Assembly: GCA_029269125.1 (NCBI GenBank)
Contig: JARHXX010000003.1
Location: forward strand, 213,442-277,441
Length of the DNA: 64,000 nucleotides
Source of the DNA: Kiritimatiellaeota bacterium B1221
GTDB lineage: Bacteria; Verrucomicrobiota; Kiritimatiellia; SS1-B-03-39; UBA6053
Reading direction: 5' to 3'
Shown: piece after piece, positions 8,575 to 18,859 of the stretch
Layout of the letters: each line of letters opens with the position of its first letter
How positions within the stretch are numbered: position 1 is the first letter of the stretch
Position numbers and translations under genes: made by a program
Notes under the pieces: generated by a model
What the model was told of the DNA's origin: nothing
The model's database searches: none
The model's input: the letters and a program-made list of their open reading frames with translations, nothing else

Positions 8575-10328
8575 GTGAAACCAACACCCTCACCTCTACC
8601 GGCACCATCGACGGTGTAAACGGCAACCTTATCCGTGTGACCTTCCCCGAGGCGGTCATGCAGAATGAAGTGGGTTACGCCGTGATCAACAATTTGAAAT
8701 TAAAAGCGGAAATTGTCCGTATCCGCGGGCGGCAATGCTGGCTGCAGGTATTCGAAGATACCGCCGGACTCAAAGTCGGCGACCCGGTTGAATTTTCCGG
8801 AGAACTGCTCTCGGTGGAACTTGGCCCCGGTCTGTTAAAATCAGTTTATGACGGACTGCAAAACCCGCTTCCCGAATTGGCTGAACAGTGTGGATACTTT
8901 TTGGAACGCGGACAGTACATTGACGGTCTCGACCGTACCGCCCATTGGGATTTTTCCCCTTCCGTGAAAGTGGGAGATTTGGTGGAAGCCGGTGAATCTG
9001 TGGGAACCGTACCCGAAGGTATGTTCACCCACCGCATTATGATTCCTTTCGATTGGAGAGGCAAATTCACGGTCAAAGAAATTTCCGAAGCCCAAACCTG
9101 CACCGTCGATACCGTTATCGCCAAAGTCGCAGACGCCGCGGGTGAAATCAGGGACGTAAAACTCTATCAAACCTGGCCAGTCAAAAAATCGATTACCGCT
9201 TTTGAAGAACGTTTGCGTCCCACAGAAAACATGACCACGCAGGTGCGGATTCTCGATACTTTTTTCCCGGTTGCCAAAGGCGGGACCTATTGTATTCCCG
9301 GTCCTTTCGGGGCAGGAAAAACCGTATTGCAACAGATCACCAGCCGCCGGGCCGATGTGGATATTGTGATTGTCGCAGCCTGCGGAGAACGTGCGGGAGA
9401 AGTGGTGGAAACCCTGCGGGAATTTCCCGAACTGGAAGATCCGCGCACCGGCAAATCTTTGATGGAACGGACGCTGATTATTTGTAACACCTCCTCCATG
9501 CCGGTGGCCTCCCGCGAAGCGTCGGTTTATACCGGTGTGACCATCGCGGAATATTATCGTCAAATGGGACTCAATGTTTTGATGCTGGCGGATTCCACAT
9601 CCCGTTGGGCTCAGGCCCTGCGTGAACTTTCCGGACGTTTGGAGGAAATTCCGGGTGAGGAAGCTTTCCCCGCCTACCTCGAAACCGTGATTGCCAACTT
9701 CTATGAACGGGCCGGATTGGTTCGTTTGAAAGACGGCAGTATCGGTTCGGTCACCATCGGCGGTACGGTTTCCCCTGCGGGTGGAAACTTTGAAGAGCCC
9801 GTGACTCAAAGCACACTCAAAGTGGTCGGCGCCTTCCACGGTCTCAGCCGTGAACGTTCGGATCAGCGCCGATACCCTTCCATCGATCCCCTGGATAGTT
9901 GGAGTAAGTACCCCAGTTTGGTGGATCCTGAAAAATTAGACCAAACCCGCCGGGGTCTGCGCGAAGGGCGTGATGTGGAACAAATGATGAAAGTGGTGGG
10001 TGAAGAAGGCACCGCCATGCCCGATTTTGTGATGTACCTCAAAGCGGAATTTTTGGATGAAGTCTATCTGCAACAGGATGCCTTCCATGATGTGGACGGC
10101 GCCTCTTCGGCGGAACGTCAAATCCACGTGTTCGGTATCATTCATCAGATCCTTACCACCCCGCTTACCTTCAAAACCCGGGACAATGCCCGTCAGGAAT
10201 TCCTGCGTTGGCAACAAATGGCGAAAGACTGGAACCGCACCCCGATGGAAAGCCCTGAATTTAAAACCGCCGAAGAGAAACTGCTGGCCGCAGTCGAAGC
10301 CCACCGGAGTACCGGGGAGGAGAAATAA
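8571..10328 (+). CDS. atpA: V/A-type ATPase catalytic subunit A
   Basis: The 585-residue catalytic subunit that binds and hydrolyses (or makes) ATP in the A3B3 head. The N-terminal beta-barrel is followed by the non-homologous insert typical of V/A-type A subunits (about 110-190). The Walker A loop GPFGAGKT is at 244-251 with K250 and T251, the Walker B-like strand is [17 protein letters not shown], and the family signature [14 protein letters not shown] lies in the C-terminal half. Length is typical. The gene overlaps DUF2764 by four bases, and subunit B starts two bases after its stop. Confidence 0.97.
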   Translation: MSETNTLTSTGTIDGVNGNLIRVTFPEAVMQNEVGYAVINNLKLKAEIVRIRGRQCWLQVFEDTAGLKVGDPVEFSGELLSVELGPGLLKSVYDGLQNPLPELAEQCGYFLERGQYIDGLDRTAHWDFSPSVKVGDLVEAGESVGTVPEGMFTHRIMIPFDWRGKFTVKEISEAQTCTVDTVIAKVADAAGEIRDVKLYQTWPVKKSITAFEERLRPTENMTTQVRILDTFFPVAKGGTYCIPGPFGAGKTVLQQITSRRADVDIVIVAACGERAGEVVETLREFPELEDPRTGKSLMERTLIICNTSSMPVASREASVYTGVTIAEYYRQMGLNVLMLADSTSRWAQALRELSGRLEEIPGEEAFPAYLETVIANFYERAGLVRLKDGSIGSVTIGGTVSPAGGNFEEPVTQSTLKVVGAFHGLSRERSDQRRYPSIDPLDSWSKYPSLVDPEKLDQTRRGLREGRDVEQMMKVVGEEGTAMPDFVMYLKAEFLDEVYLQQDAFHDVDGASSAERQIHVFGIIHQILTTPLTFKTRDNARQEFLRWQQMAKDWNRTPMESPEFKTAEEKLLAAVEAHRSTGEEK

Positions 10329-10330
10329 TC

Positions 10331-11635
10331 ATGCATACCCTTTATCATGGAATAGAAAATATTGTCGGTAACGTCCTCATGCTCCGCGCCAAAGACGTTG
10401 GCTACGGTGATCTGGCCGAAGTCTCTTTTGGCGATGAACGTTCGCTTGCCCAGGTTATTCAGCTGGATGGCGACCAGGTTTATCTGCAGATCTTCAGTGG
10501 AAGTCGCGGTGTCCCTACCGATGCCACGGTCCGCTTCCTCGGACATGGTTTGACCGTCCCCTTCTCCGATGATCTGCTTGGCCGCATTTTCGACGGTAGT
10601 GGTGTCCCCCGGGACAATCGCCCGGAGCTGGATGCTGCTCCTGTTGGAGTCGCCGGTCCCTCGGTGAATCCTTCCCAGCGGATTATTCCCCGCAAAATGG
10701 TGCGGACCGGGATTCCCATGATCGATGTGTTCAACACCTTGGTCCAGTCTCAGAAACTTCCCATCTTCTCCGTAGCCGGTGAACCCTACAACGAATTGTT
10801 GGCGCGTATTGCCCTGCAGGCGGAAGTGGATGTGATCGTGCTCGGGGGCATGGGACTGAAATACGACGACTATCTGTTCTTCCGCGAAACCCTTGAGGAA
10901 GCCGGTTCCCTCAGTCGTACCGTGATGTACGTACACACTGCGGCAGATCCCACTGTAGAATGTCTGTTTGTGCCCGACCTTTGTTTGGCGGTGGCTGAAA
11001 AGTTCGCCCTCGAAAACAAAGAAGTTTTGGTGCTGCTCACTGATATGACCAACTATGCGGATGCCATGAAGGAAATCGCCATTACCATGGAAAAAATTCC
11101 TTCCAACCGCGGTTATCCCGGAGACTTGTATTCCCAGTTAGCTGCCCGATATGAAAAAGCGGTAGACTTTGAAACAGCCGGTTCGATTACGGTTTTGGCC
11201 GCCACCACCATGCCGGGTGACGACGTCACCCATCCCGTCCCTGACAACACCGGATATATTACCGAAGGTCAGTTCTATCTGCGTAATGGACGTATCGAGC
11301 CTTTCGGAAGTCTCAGTCGACTCAAACAATTTGTGAACGACAAAACCCGTGATGACCATCGGAAAATTATGGACCGGATGATTCAGTTGTATGCGGCCTT
11401 CCGCTCCACCGAAGAAAAACGTTCCATGGGGTTCCGCATGACCGAATACGACACCAAACTGGTAAAATTCGGAGGCTTGTTTGAAGATAAACTCATGGAC
11501 CTCCGGGTAACCCTGCATTTGGAAGACGCGCTCGACACTTGCTGGCAAATCATGGCCGATTGTTTTGAGCAGGATGAATGCGGTATGCCCACCGAACTGA
11601 TTAAACAGTTTTGGCCTAATAATCCGACCGATTAA
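10331..11635 (+). CDS. atpB: V/A-type ATPase subunit B (regulatory, non-catalytic)
   Basis: The 434-residue partner of subunit A in the head. It has the A/B fold but no Walker A glycine/lysine loop: the equivalent segment reads [16 protein letters not shown], as expected for the non-catalytic subunit. The family signature at [19 protein letters not shown] is clear, as is [22 protein letters not shown]. It contributes an arginine finger to the catalytic site in characterised enzymes. Packed tightly between A and D in the operon. Identification is secure. Confidence 0.97.
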   Translation: MHTLYHGIENIVGNVLMLRAKDVGYGDLAEVSFGDERSLAQVIQLDGDQVYLQIFSGSRGVPTDATVRFLGHGLTVPFSDDLLGRIFDGSGVPRDNRPELDAAPVGVAGPSVNPSQRIIPRKMVRTGIPMIDVFNTLVQSQKLPIFSVAGEPYNELLARIALQAEVDVIVLGGMGLKYDDYLFFRETLEEAGSLSRTVMYVHTAADPTVECLFVPDLCLAVAEKFALENKEVLVLLTDMTNYADAMKEIAITMEKIPSNRGYPGDLYSQLAARYEKAVDFETAGSITVLAATTMPGDDVTHPVPDNTGYITEGQFYLRNGRIEPFGSLSRLKQFVNDKTRDDHRKIMDRMIQLYAAFRSTEEKRSMGFRMTEYDTKLVKFGGLFEDKLMDLRVTLHLEDALDTCWQIMADCFEQDECGMPTELIKQFWPNNPTD

Positions 11636-11643
11636 AATTCCCA

Positions 11644-12237
11644 ATGCCTTTAAAACGAACCAAATCTGAACTCAGAGTTCAACGTGATTCCCTTAAACGG
11701 TTTCAACGTTATCTGCCGACCCTGCAACTCAAAAAACAGCAGTTGCAGTCCGAATTGCGTCAGGTGGAAATTCAACGTGAGAAAATGGAAGCGGAGTTAA
11801 AAAAAGTACAACGGGAACGTCAGAGCTGGATGGTCTTGTTTGCAGAACCCCTGCCTCTTGCGGATTGGCTTCGTGTCAAAAAACTGGAGATTGGAGAACA
11901 ACATATTGCCGGTGTGGATGTGCCCGTTTTAGAAAACTTTGAAATCGAAGAAAACTGTCCCGAGCGATTTGAAAAACCTGTCTGGATTGATGACGGGTTG
12001 GCGGCGCTGAGACACGAAGTCACGACCTCAGTGAAATTAGAGATTCTCCAACAACAGGAAGCGTTAATCGAAGCCGAACTGCGCACCACCAGTCAACGGG
12101 TGAACTTGTTTGAAAAAGTGAAAATACCCGAAGCCAAAGACAACATCCGGATAATCAACATTACCCTGGGTGACGAACAGGTGGCCGGGGTGGCCCGCGG
12201 AAAACTGGCCAAAAAGAAAAATGAGGCCGTAGCATGA
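11644..12237 (+). CDS. atpD: V/A-type ATPase subunit D (central rotor stalk)
   Basis: A 197-residue subunit forming the rotating coiled-coil axle inside the A3B3 head. N- and C-terminal helices rich in Leu, Gln, Lys and Glu (LKRFQRYLPTLQLKKQQLQ; ALIEAELRTTSQRVNLFEKV) flank a short central domain. It starts with the usual basic opening (PLKRTKSELRVQRDSLKRF). The stop overlaps the subunit I start as ATGA at 12234-12237. The equivalent of subunit F, which normally sits with D, has no gene in this operon. Confidence 0.9.
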   Translation: MPLKRTKSELRVQRDSLKRFQRYLPTLQLKKQQLQSELRQVEIQREKMEAELKKVQRERQSWMVLFAEPLPLADWLRVKKLEIGEQHIAGVDVPVLENFEIEENCPERFEKPVWIDDGLAALRHEVTTSVKLEILQQQEALIEAELRTTSQRVNLFEKVKIPEAKDNIRIINITLGDEQVAGVARGKLAKKKNEAVA

Positions 12238-13973
12238 TTACTCCCATGACACATGCCACTCTGGTTTGTTTAAAGCAAGATGCACCTGACCTGCTGGATG
12301 CCTTGCGTAACTTTGCCGGAATGCACTTAAAACTGATTCCCAATCAGCATCATGATATTCTGGAACTCGAAGAAGAAATTAAAGAATGTAACCGTTTCAT
12401 CCAAAAGCTCGAAACCATTGAAGAACCGGTTCAAAATGCGGCTTCTGAAAGTCCTGAAGCGATGGTCGCTCATTGTGGACGCTTGTATCAAATTCTGAGC
12501 CGTGCGCAGACCCTGGACCAGAAACTGCTCAAAGAGGAGCATAGCTGGGCTCCCTTTGGCACGGTCAAAACCGAAACATTGTCTGCGTTAAAAGAACAGG
12601 GGCTTTCCGTGGAATTTTATCGGGCCGCAGTATCTCCGGTGGATCTCCCTGCACAAAGTGCATGGCTCACCGCTGACCCTGGATTTGGAGTTGCCGTAAG
12701 TTCAGAATCCCTTGAACAAGTGGAAACGGCCAGCTTGAAAATGCCGGTTCGCACCCCCCAACGAATTCAACAACTCCGCACTCACATCGCCAAAATCCAA
12801 CAAGCTTCCCATGAAGAACTTGCACGTGTCGCGGGCTCATTACCTGAAATTAAACGCTTTATAGACCAAAAGGCGGATCAGCTGGATTTCCTCAAGGCCA
12901 AAGCGGGAATGGGGGATGAACAGGAACTGGCATGGATTGAAGGATTTATTCCCAGTGAAAAACTTTCCGAACTGGAACAACAGGCCTCCAAGTGGAATGC
13001 GGCGTTACAGACCCGTGAACCGGTGCTCGAAGATCCCACCCCCACCCTGCTGAAACAAAGTAATTTTGTAAGTTGGATTCAACCCATTTTCAATTTTTTA
13101 GGAGTGACCCCCGGATACAACGAAGTGGATGTGGGATGGAGTTTCCTCATTTTCCTCTCCATTTTCTCAGGTATGATTATTGGCGATGCCGGTTATGGAT
13201 TTGTATTATTGCTGACCGTACTCGGCATAAATCTTTGGAAACCGGCCTCACGCGGAAAATTTGCAAACCTGCTATATTTGATGGGTGGTGCCACGGTAAT
13301 TTGGGGACTGCTGACGGGCAACATTTTCGGCATAATGGACATCCCCGCCATTTTCCCTTCACTCTCCCCCATCGCAGATCCCAAAGCCACAATGAATGTT
13401 TGTTTTATCATGGGTGCAGGTCATCTAACCCTGGCTCATCTTTGGAACCTCTGGAATAAACGGAAGAGTCTGCAGGCCTTGGCCGAATTTGGTTGGATCG
13501 GCAGTACGTGGACCATGTATTGTGTAACGGGTCAAATGGTTTTGGGATGGGAAGCTTTACCCGCTTTTACCGGCCCACTGTTTATCACCAGTATGGCCCT
13601 GATCATTATTTTCATGACCCCGCCGAAAGCCTTCAAAGAACAGTGGGTGGACCACATGATGCTCCCTCTTTCCTTTGTGAATAATTTTGTGGACGTCGTC
13701 AGTTATGTCCGGCTCTACGCTGTGGGGATGGCCACTTTTGCATTGGCATCCAGCTTTAACAGTATGATCCTTGCCGGAAGTTCGGAAAGAAATCTCCTGG
13801 CCAATGGCGTAATGATGATCGTACTGATTCTCGGTCATGGTCTAAACTTTATCCTCGCGGGTATGGGCGTTCTGGTACATGGCATCCGTTTAAACACTCT
13901 CGAATTTTCATCCCACCTGGGTCTCACTTGGAGTGGCATTCCGTATACGCCGTTCAAGAAAAGAGATTCCTAA
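12234..13973 (+). CDS. atpI: V/A-type ATPase membrane subunit I (a-subunit)
   Basis: A 579-residue stator subunit forming the ion half-channels against the rotor ring. Residues 1-285 form the cytoplasmic helical arm. The membrane half begins near LGVTPGYNEVDVGWSFLIFL and has about seven or eight helices, with the family motif GMIIGDAGYGFVLLL. The segment VVSYVRLYAVGMATFALASS carries the arginine that faces the rotor carboxylate in characterised subunits. At 579 residues it is shorter than many archaeal forms (about 650), as is common in bacterial operons of this layout. Sixty bases separate it from subunit K. Confidence 0.95.
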   Translation: MITPMTHATLVCLKQDAPDLLDALRNFAGMHLKLIPNQHHDILELEEEIKECNRFIQKLETIEEPVQNAASESPEAMVAHCGRLYQILSRAQTLDQKLLKEEHSWAPFGTVKTETLSALKEQGLSVEFYRAAVSPVDLPAQSAWLTADPGFGVAVSSESLEQVETASLKMPVRTPQRIQQLRTHIAKIQQASHEELARVAGSLPEIKRFIDQKADQLDFLKAKAGMGDEQELAWIEGFIPSEKLSELEQQASKWNAALQTREPVLEDPTPTLLKQSNFVSWIQPIFNFLGVTPGYNEVDVGWSFLIFLSIFSGMIIGDAGYGFVLLLTVLGINLWKPASRGKFANLLYLMGGATVIWGLLTGNIFGIMDIPAIFPSLSPIADPKATMNVCFIMGAGHLTLAHLWNLWNKRKSLQALAEFGWIGSTWTMYCVTGQMVLGWEALPAFTGPLFITSMALIIIFMTPPKAFKEQWVDHMMLPLSFVNNFVDVVSYVRLYAVGMATFALASSFNSMILAGSSERNLLANGVMMIVLILGHGLNFILAGMGVLVHGIRLNTLEFSSHLGLTWSGIPYTPFKKRDS

Positions 13974-14033
13974 CCCTCCAACACTTTAACAACTCAACAA
14001 CCCAACCCTTTAAAATTAACTAAGGACATAATT

Positions 14034-14510
14034 ATGGAACTTGAAGCTCAAACCATCGAAGCATTAGGACGTATCGGCGGAGTCCTCGCACTCAGTACCG
14101 CCGCAATTGGATCCGCCATCGGATCCGGAACTGCCGGTATGGCTGCGATCGGATCATGGAAACGTGCTTTTCTACAGGACCGTCCCGCAAGTTTCTTGCT
14201 GGTCATCTTTGTAGGAGCCCCCCTTTCCCAAATCATTTACAGTATGATTCTGATGAACAGCATTGCAGATCTCGCGGCCAACAGCGCCACGACCGGACAA
14301 TGGCCTTTGTTCCTGGTGGGTGGACTCCTCGCCGGTATCGGCATGGCCGCCTCCGCCATCCTGCAGGGTAAAGCCGGAGCTGCTGGAGCAGACTCCCTCG
14401 GAGAAACCGGAAAAGGATTCGGTCTCTACCTCATGACCATCGGGATGGTGGAAACCGTCGCGCTGTTCGTACTGGTATTCAGTCTGGGTGTCTTACCCGC
14501 CGCTGGTTAA
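14034..14510 (+). CDS. atpK: V-type ATPase rotor subunit K (16-kDa double-hairpin proteolipid)
   Basis: A 158-residue, four-helix proteolipid made of two fused hairpins, the building block of the rotor ring. The first hairpin has PLSQ at 63-66 with no carboxylate. The second has LQGKAGAAG (Q111) and GMVETVALF with E140, the ion-binding glutamate. The sodium ligands of Enterococcus hirae NtpK (T64, Q65, Q110, E139) have counterparts here one residue later: S65, Q66, Q111 and E140. A sodium-driven or sodium-pumping enzyme is therefore likely. It is the last gene of the operon and is followed by a strong terminator. Confidence 0.95.
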   Translation: MELEAQTIEALGRIGGVLALSTAAIGSAIGSGTAGMAAIGSWKRAFLQDRPASFLLVIFVGAPLSQIIYSMILMNSIADLAANSATTGQWPLFLVGGLLAGIGMAASAILQGKAGAAGADSLGETGKGFGLYLMTIGMVETVALFVLVFSLGVLPAAG

Positions 14511-14573
14511 AACCTTGTGGAGCGCGGGCACTCCTGCCCTAGCGGAACGAAACCTCTCACCAGGGTTTTGATT
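14509..14573 (+). other. Large imperfect hairpin just after subunit K
   Basis: The sequence after the stop can fold with outer arms near AAACCTTGTG and CACCAGGGTTTT and an inner GC-rich hairpin around GCGGGCACTCCTGCCC. It precedes the clear terminator and may stabilise the 3' end of the abundant proteolipid message. That role is inference from position and pairing only. Confidence 0.35.
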
Positions 14574-14601
14574 CATATCCATAAATCCCGCATGGACAAT
14601 C

Positions 14602-14629
14602 AACCCCGGCCCTAACAGGCCGGGGTTTT
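14602..14629 (+). terminator. Terminator of the V-ATPase operon
   Basis: A perfect 10-bp stem (AACCCCGGCC at 14602-14611, GGCCGGGGTT at 14618-14627) has a 6-base loop and a short T run. It lies about 90 bases after the subunit K stop. Confidence 0.88.
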
Positions 14630-14738
14630 ACTTTATAAAGACATTCCCCATTATGGATCAAGCTAAGGACTTGGAGAAAGTGGAGAAGGTCCCGGTTTTC
14701 TTTTTAAAGTTTGCTCTGGGCAAATAAAAAGAAGATAA

Positions 14739-15144
14739 ATGCTTATGCCAAAAGGATTTTCATACCCTCTCGATTGGGTTGCAAGTGCGATGGGAAGCGT
14801 CATCGGCACCCTAATTTTCTACTTTATTGCGGTGGCACTCGGGATCGCCGCCATTGAAGGGAGAATTGGATCCAGGATATTTCATGGTAGCATCTTGGTA
14901 TATTCTTACCTCATTCGGAGGGGAACCGGTTGGGTTGATTTTACTTCCGCCAAATGTCTATATACTTTGGAGTCTATTCACCAAAAAACATAATCCCTAT
15001 ACCCTGCTCTCTCTAACGGCTTGCACCACCGCACTTATTGCCAGTTGTCACGAAGATTACGGCTGCCTGGACATTAACCTTCTTGCGATCATCATTCTCA
15101 CGCCCCCCATCTATATTTTGTTCACAGCTTGGTTCCCCCCATAA
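14739..15144 (+). pseudogene. Small membrane protein, probably frameshifted
   Basis: Two overlapping plus-strand frames look like halves of one hydrophobic protein. The first (from 14739) gives SAMGSVIGTLIFYFIAVALG, one membrane helix, then turns polar and ends at 14993. The second frame (open from 14827, ending 15144) gives further hydrophobic segments: GYFMVASWYILTSFGGEPVG, TLLSLTACTTALIAS and LLAIIILTPPIYILFTAWF. A shift of reading frame between about 14855 and 14885 would join them into a roughly 130-residue, four-helix protein. No homologue is recognised. The alternative is that neither frame is a gene. The 229 bases from 15145 to the next stop hold nothing I recognise. Confidence 0.4.
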
Positions 15145-15373
15145 AGCAGACCCTTATAATAATCCGTAAATGGGATAAATCGAGAGTCAGTAATTCCCGC
15201 ACCACCCGAACTATTTCCAACCCGTGGCTGGAAATCGAAAACCAAAATGCTTTCACCTGTCACAGATCCACAAGAACACATCACCGTTCATTTAGCTAAT
15301 AAATACATCGATCCTCAAGCTTCGCCCGGACCCTGCGGACCACCTGGATAAATTGAATAGAGAGATACCTCTA

Positions 15374-18300
15374 TTATTTCAGAGAAATCCCTAAACGATA
15401 GAATTTCATGTTGTCATCACCCGCATTCGGAAGGTTCATGCGCATGGTATCCCCTTCCACTTGCACACTTAAAGGTTTAACTTGAAAGTCGCTATTCAGA
15501 TTTTCTGTTTCCACTAACTCAAAGGTGACAAATTTCTGATAGGACGCGGGCCAGGTCCATTCCACGCTCATTTGCAGATCGGTTTTCAGTTCTAGTTCAG
15601 GTAAACGCAGGTCCGCCACCACAGTGGCGGGTACTGAAAATTCATCTGTAGGATCTGTTCCTTCCAGAATTTCCTGCAAATTGGAATAGCCATCCTCATC
15701 CGCGTCGTCCAAGTAATCTTCTCCATTCAATTGCAGGCTTTGCTCCACTGCATCAGGTAACAAATTACCATTGGTATCCGAAGGACTCATTTGAGCAACA
15801 CTGGATAAGATGAATGACGTTACCTCTAAGGTCGTTTCAGCACAGTCGGAATGAACATCCGTGTAACCTGACACCCTAAATTCCATGTCGGGTGTAAGTT
15901 GGAAACTGAGTGGCATCGGAAAGGGGCGACCGAGTTGATCTATCAAGGCGACAGGATCCTCGTTTAAATCTTCAAATATCGTACAGCCTGTATCATGGTT
16001 GACAGACGACATCGGGTATAAGGTCAATCCCGTGACATGAGGACGGGCAGAAAATCCATTTAAGAGGCTTTGCAGAGCCGCCGTCGCAGATGCAATGCTT
16101 ACAGGATCCATTCCCAGTTTTTGTTCATAGGACAAAGGAAGGGTTCCGGTTTGGATATAATTTCTAAGCGTGGTTACCGGTGGAGGGTATAGATCGGGGT
16201 TGTCATCCCCAAAGTCCGCAGAAATTCGATAAATTCCAGCTGCGAGTTGAATTAAATCATCTGTTTTGCCGCCGCCGGTTTCGATTTTGTCCTCTAACCA
16301 CGCCAAATAGACTTCTGCAGAATAAGCAGAAACACCGGGGCTCTCTGGATAAGCCAAGGATTGGATGTCCTCTAAAGAGGGTGTTAGAAGTCCCACATCC
16401 CCTTCCCGAAAAGGAAAGAGGGAAATGTTTGAAGTTTCCACAAGCCCGCGACTTAGCAGTTTCAGCCCAATCCCGCGCTCAAAAATCAACGCGACCAGGG
16501 TATCCATCACCTCTAAGTCCATGGACACCTGAATCGCCTCTTCCGCTTGGTAAAAGGCAACGGCGGCAGCAATCCAAGCATCGGCTTCCGTCTGTGCAGA
16601 ACCTCCCTGATGTTGGTAGTCCGGGGTTCCCCGAGGAGGAAGATCCGGTTGACGAATGAAACCTAAGAGTTGTCGACCGGTTTGCCCGTCAAGGGTCCAG
16701 GTCTGAACGAGTTCCCCATTGATTTCTTTTTCAACCAACTTCACTACATTGTTTTGCACGGAGAAATTTCCTGGCGTGCTCACGGTTAACCAGGGAAATC
16801 TAGAGGACATGGGAATATCCTCAAAATGTGCGGAAGGATCGTCAACGCCTGCGACCCCATGGATACGCGTTTCGACACTTTCCACCAATTGGCCGACAGG
16901 CCCCGAGAGCCGAAGCGGCATCCCGGAAACCACAACCACTTCAGAGATCATCTCTCCAGGGACATAAGCATGGGGCGTCACCCGCAGATCTACCAAAGTT
17001 TCCTGTGACAGTCGGGAGGAGTCACGGGAGGGAAAATCGTTCTCATCGTTAGGCGAAGTGCTCAAATGTAACTCATCCAGATCGCTCCAGCCATCCCCGT
17101 CACTGTCACTACCGCCAAAAGGATCGATCCCTTTGGCCAATTCAACATAATCCGGTATACCATCCTGATCCGAATCCATCGCATCCGGGGACGGGAAATC
17201 GTAACTCACCTGCTGAATGGGTCCTTTACGTCCGTCCGCAGTTTCGGCAAACAGCTCGTAAGTGACATCTTCTGCACTATAAAAGGGTTCATTGCCATTT
17301 TTCCATGTTCCATCAGGTCGTTCACGGTAAAAAATATCGGATCCCGCGGGTGACACTGTAAATTGTACGGAAATAGCCTGCTCATAATATCCGGGATCCG
17401 GAGACACGCTGATCGAAACAAATTCTTCGCCAATATTTTGGGAAAGAGATACCAAGGAGAGATCAGGTAGCCATTGATTATACACGGTAAACCCTCCTTC
17501 ATCCCAAGTGCCCACGTCTGTGGATGCAACCTGTTTCAGTCCAGAATCCGGCCCCGAATCTATCTCACGGGAAGCTGTGAGCACATCCCCTATCATTGAC
17601 ACATCCACAGACCAATCCGGTGCCTGTGCGACAAATCGACGCAAGCTCCCTTCTCCGACGAAAGGTTCCTGATCATATACAAAAACATTTGCCCCGCCCC
17701 CGTTCAACGAAGAATCCAGGATGTGAGACGTTATTTTATTATAGCCTACCTCATCATAAGGAAAGAGATCTATTTGGTCCGTTGGTCCCGCCACATCCGA
17801 TGCGGTGCTTAAAGTAAACACACCATTCCCCAGTGCCGCCGCGCCCCGGATTTCCCCTCCGGACGGAGGGGGAAAGCTGTGACGGAAGGTCAAAAGATCC
17901 TCTCCGTCAAATTCATATAATTCTGCGGGGAACTGCCCGTCGAAAATGAACAGAAAAAGGCAAGGGTCGTTATCCAGAAGAATGACCGATTGGATCCCCT
18001 TCCCTTCAAAAGTATGTGTGAAAGAGCCATCAAAATAATAACCTTCCTCCGGAAGCTCCTTCTCCAGCAAATTATATATCCGAAACTGTTTTGATCCAAC
18101 CTGCCAAACGATAAATCGGGTAAGATCCACCGGAGGTATCACCGACGCCGTAAATTGATAGCCCGTACCGGTAAAGGGTTCATCTAATAAAGTATCGAGG
18201 GTGGATCGATTTGGGTTCCCCGCCCACAGAGATTCGACGCCCAAATCGTTTACACGGATAAACACGGGAATGAGTTCTTCATCATAATCAGAGAACCTCA

Positions 18301-18859
18301 CGGCGTTCCCTTCTTTTAAGGTGTCTGCGTCTTTGGCCGCGTACAACGCGGATGCGTCATTGCCATCTATCCGTTCAATTTGCGGACCGTCATTATTTAG
18401 GGAGGTCAGCAAAAACAGATCATGGTGATCTGTCAGTGAAGGCTCAATTTCAGGCAGGCAAACCACTTGTGAGGGCCCGATGCCCGCGACCTCCTGGTTG
18501 TGGATGACAGTAGCGCTAAGCCGGGAAGCATCGTCAAACCAAAACAGTTGATTGGCCGAAGGGGATGCAATAATGAAACGGTCGTGAGTTAAACTTTTAA
18601 ATTTCCCAACGCTCAAACCTGTCACATCCGTGGTGCCCAACATCCGTTGCGGACTTAACTGGCCTCCCTCGGGGTCACCGTACAGAATGTGATAGGTCCC
18701 CCGTGAGGCCTGCACCTCCAAAACGTCGGCGAAGCCATCTTTATCAAAATCCCCCACCGAGGTCCACTCCGTCCCAATGCGATTCACCCAGGATGTTTGA
18801 GCATCGAGGTTAAAGAATCCGCTCATAAGGAGCAATGTACTATAAATAACTTTTCTCAT
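15374..18859 (-). CDS. Giant secreted protein 3: FG-GAP/VCBS-like start, TSP type-3 repeats
   Basis: An 1161-residue exported protein of unknown function, last gene of a three-gene set. A signal peptide (IYSTLLLMSGFFNLDAQ) is followed by an FG-GAP/VCBS-like beta-propeller segment (VGDFDKDGFADVLEV). Next comes a domain like the chitobiase/hexosaminidase C-terminal fold (VSPDPGYYEQAISVQFTVSP), then Asp-rich thrombospondin type-3 calcium repeats (DSDQDGIPDYVELAKGIDP, SDSDGDGWSDLDELHLS). A helical region follows, then another TSP3 repeat near the C terminus (DADEDGYSNLQEILEGTDP) and a final beta domain ending KFYRLGISLK. Its ATG overlaps the previous stop by four bases. It has no PEP-CTERM or other sorting tag. 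Confidence 0.85.
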   Translation of the reverse strand: MRKVIYSTLLLMSGFFNLDAQTSWVNRIGTEWTSVGDFDKDGFADVLEVQASRGTYHILYGDPEGGQLSPQRMLGTTDVTGLSVGKFKSLTHDRFIIASPSANQLFWFDDASRLSATVIHNQEVAGIGPSQVVCLPEIEPSLTDHHDLFLLTSLNNDGPQIERIDGNDASALYAAKDADTLKEGNAVRFSDYDEELIPVFIRVNDLGVESLWAGNPNRSTLDTLLDEPFTGTGYQFTASVIPPVDLTRFIVWQVGSKQFRIYNLLEKELPEEGYYFDGSFTHTFEGKGIQSVILLDNDPCLFLFIFDGQFPAELYEFDGEDLLTFRHSFPPPSGGEIRGAAALGNGVFTLSTASDVAGPTDQIDLFPYDEVGYNKITSHILDSSLNGGGANVFVYDQEPFVGEGSLRRFVAQAPDWSVDVSMIGDVLTASREIDSGPDSGLKQVASTDVGTWDEGGFTVYNQWLPDLSLVSLSQNIGEEFVSISVSPDPGYYEQAISVQFTVSPAGSDIFYRERPDGTWKNGNEPFYSAEDVTYELFAETADGRKGPIQQVSYDFPSPDAMDSDQDGIPDYVELAKGIDPFGGSDSDGDGWSDLDELHLSTSPNDENDFPSRDSSRLSQETLVDLRVTPHAYVPGEMISEVVVVSGMPLRLSGPVGQLVESVETRIHGVAGVDDPSAHFEDIPMSSRFPWLTVSTPGNFSVQNNVVKLVEKEINGELVQTWTLDGQTGRQLLGFIRQPDLPPRGTPDYQHQGGSAQTEADAWIAAAVAFYQAEEAIQVSMDLEVMDTLVALIFERGIGLKLLSRGLVETSNISLFPFREGDVGLLTPSLEDIQSLAYPESPGVSAYSAEVYLAWLEDKIETGGGKTDDLIQLAAGIYRISADFGDDNPDLYPPPVTTLRNYIQTGTLPLSYEQKLGMDPVSIASATAALQSLLNGFSARPHVTGLTLYPMSSVNHDTGCTIFEDLNEDPVALIDQLGRPFPMPLSFQLTPDMEFRVSGYTDVHSDCAETTLEVTSFILSSVAQMSPSDTNGNLLPDAVEQSLQLNGEDYLDDADEDGYSNLQEILEGTDPTDEFSVPATVVADLRLPELELKTDLQMSVEWTWPASYQKFVTFELVETENLNSDFQVKPLSVQVEGDTMRMNLPNAGDDNMKFYRLGISLK

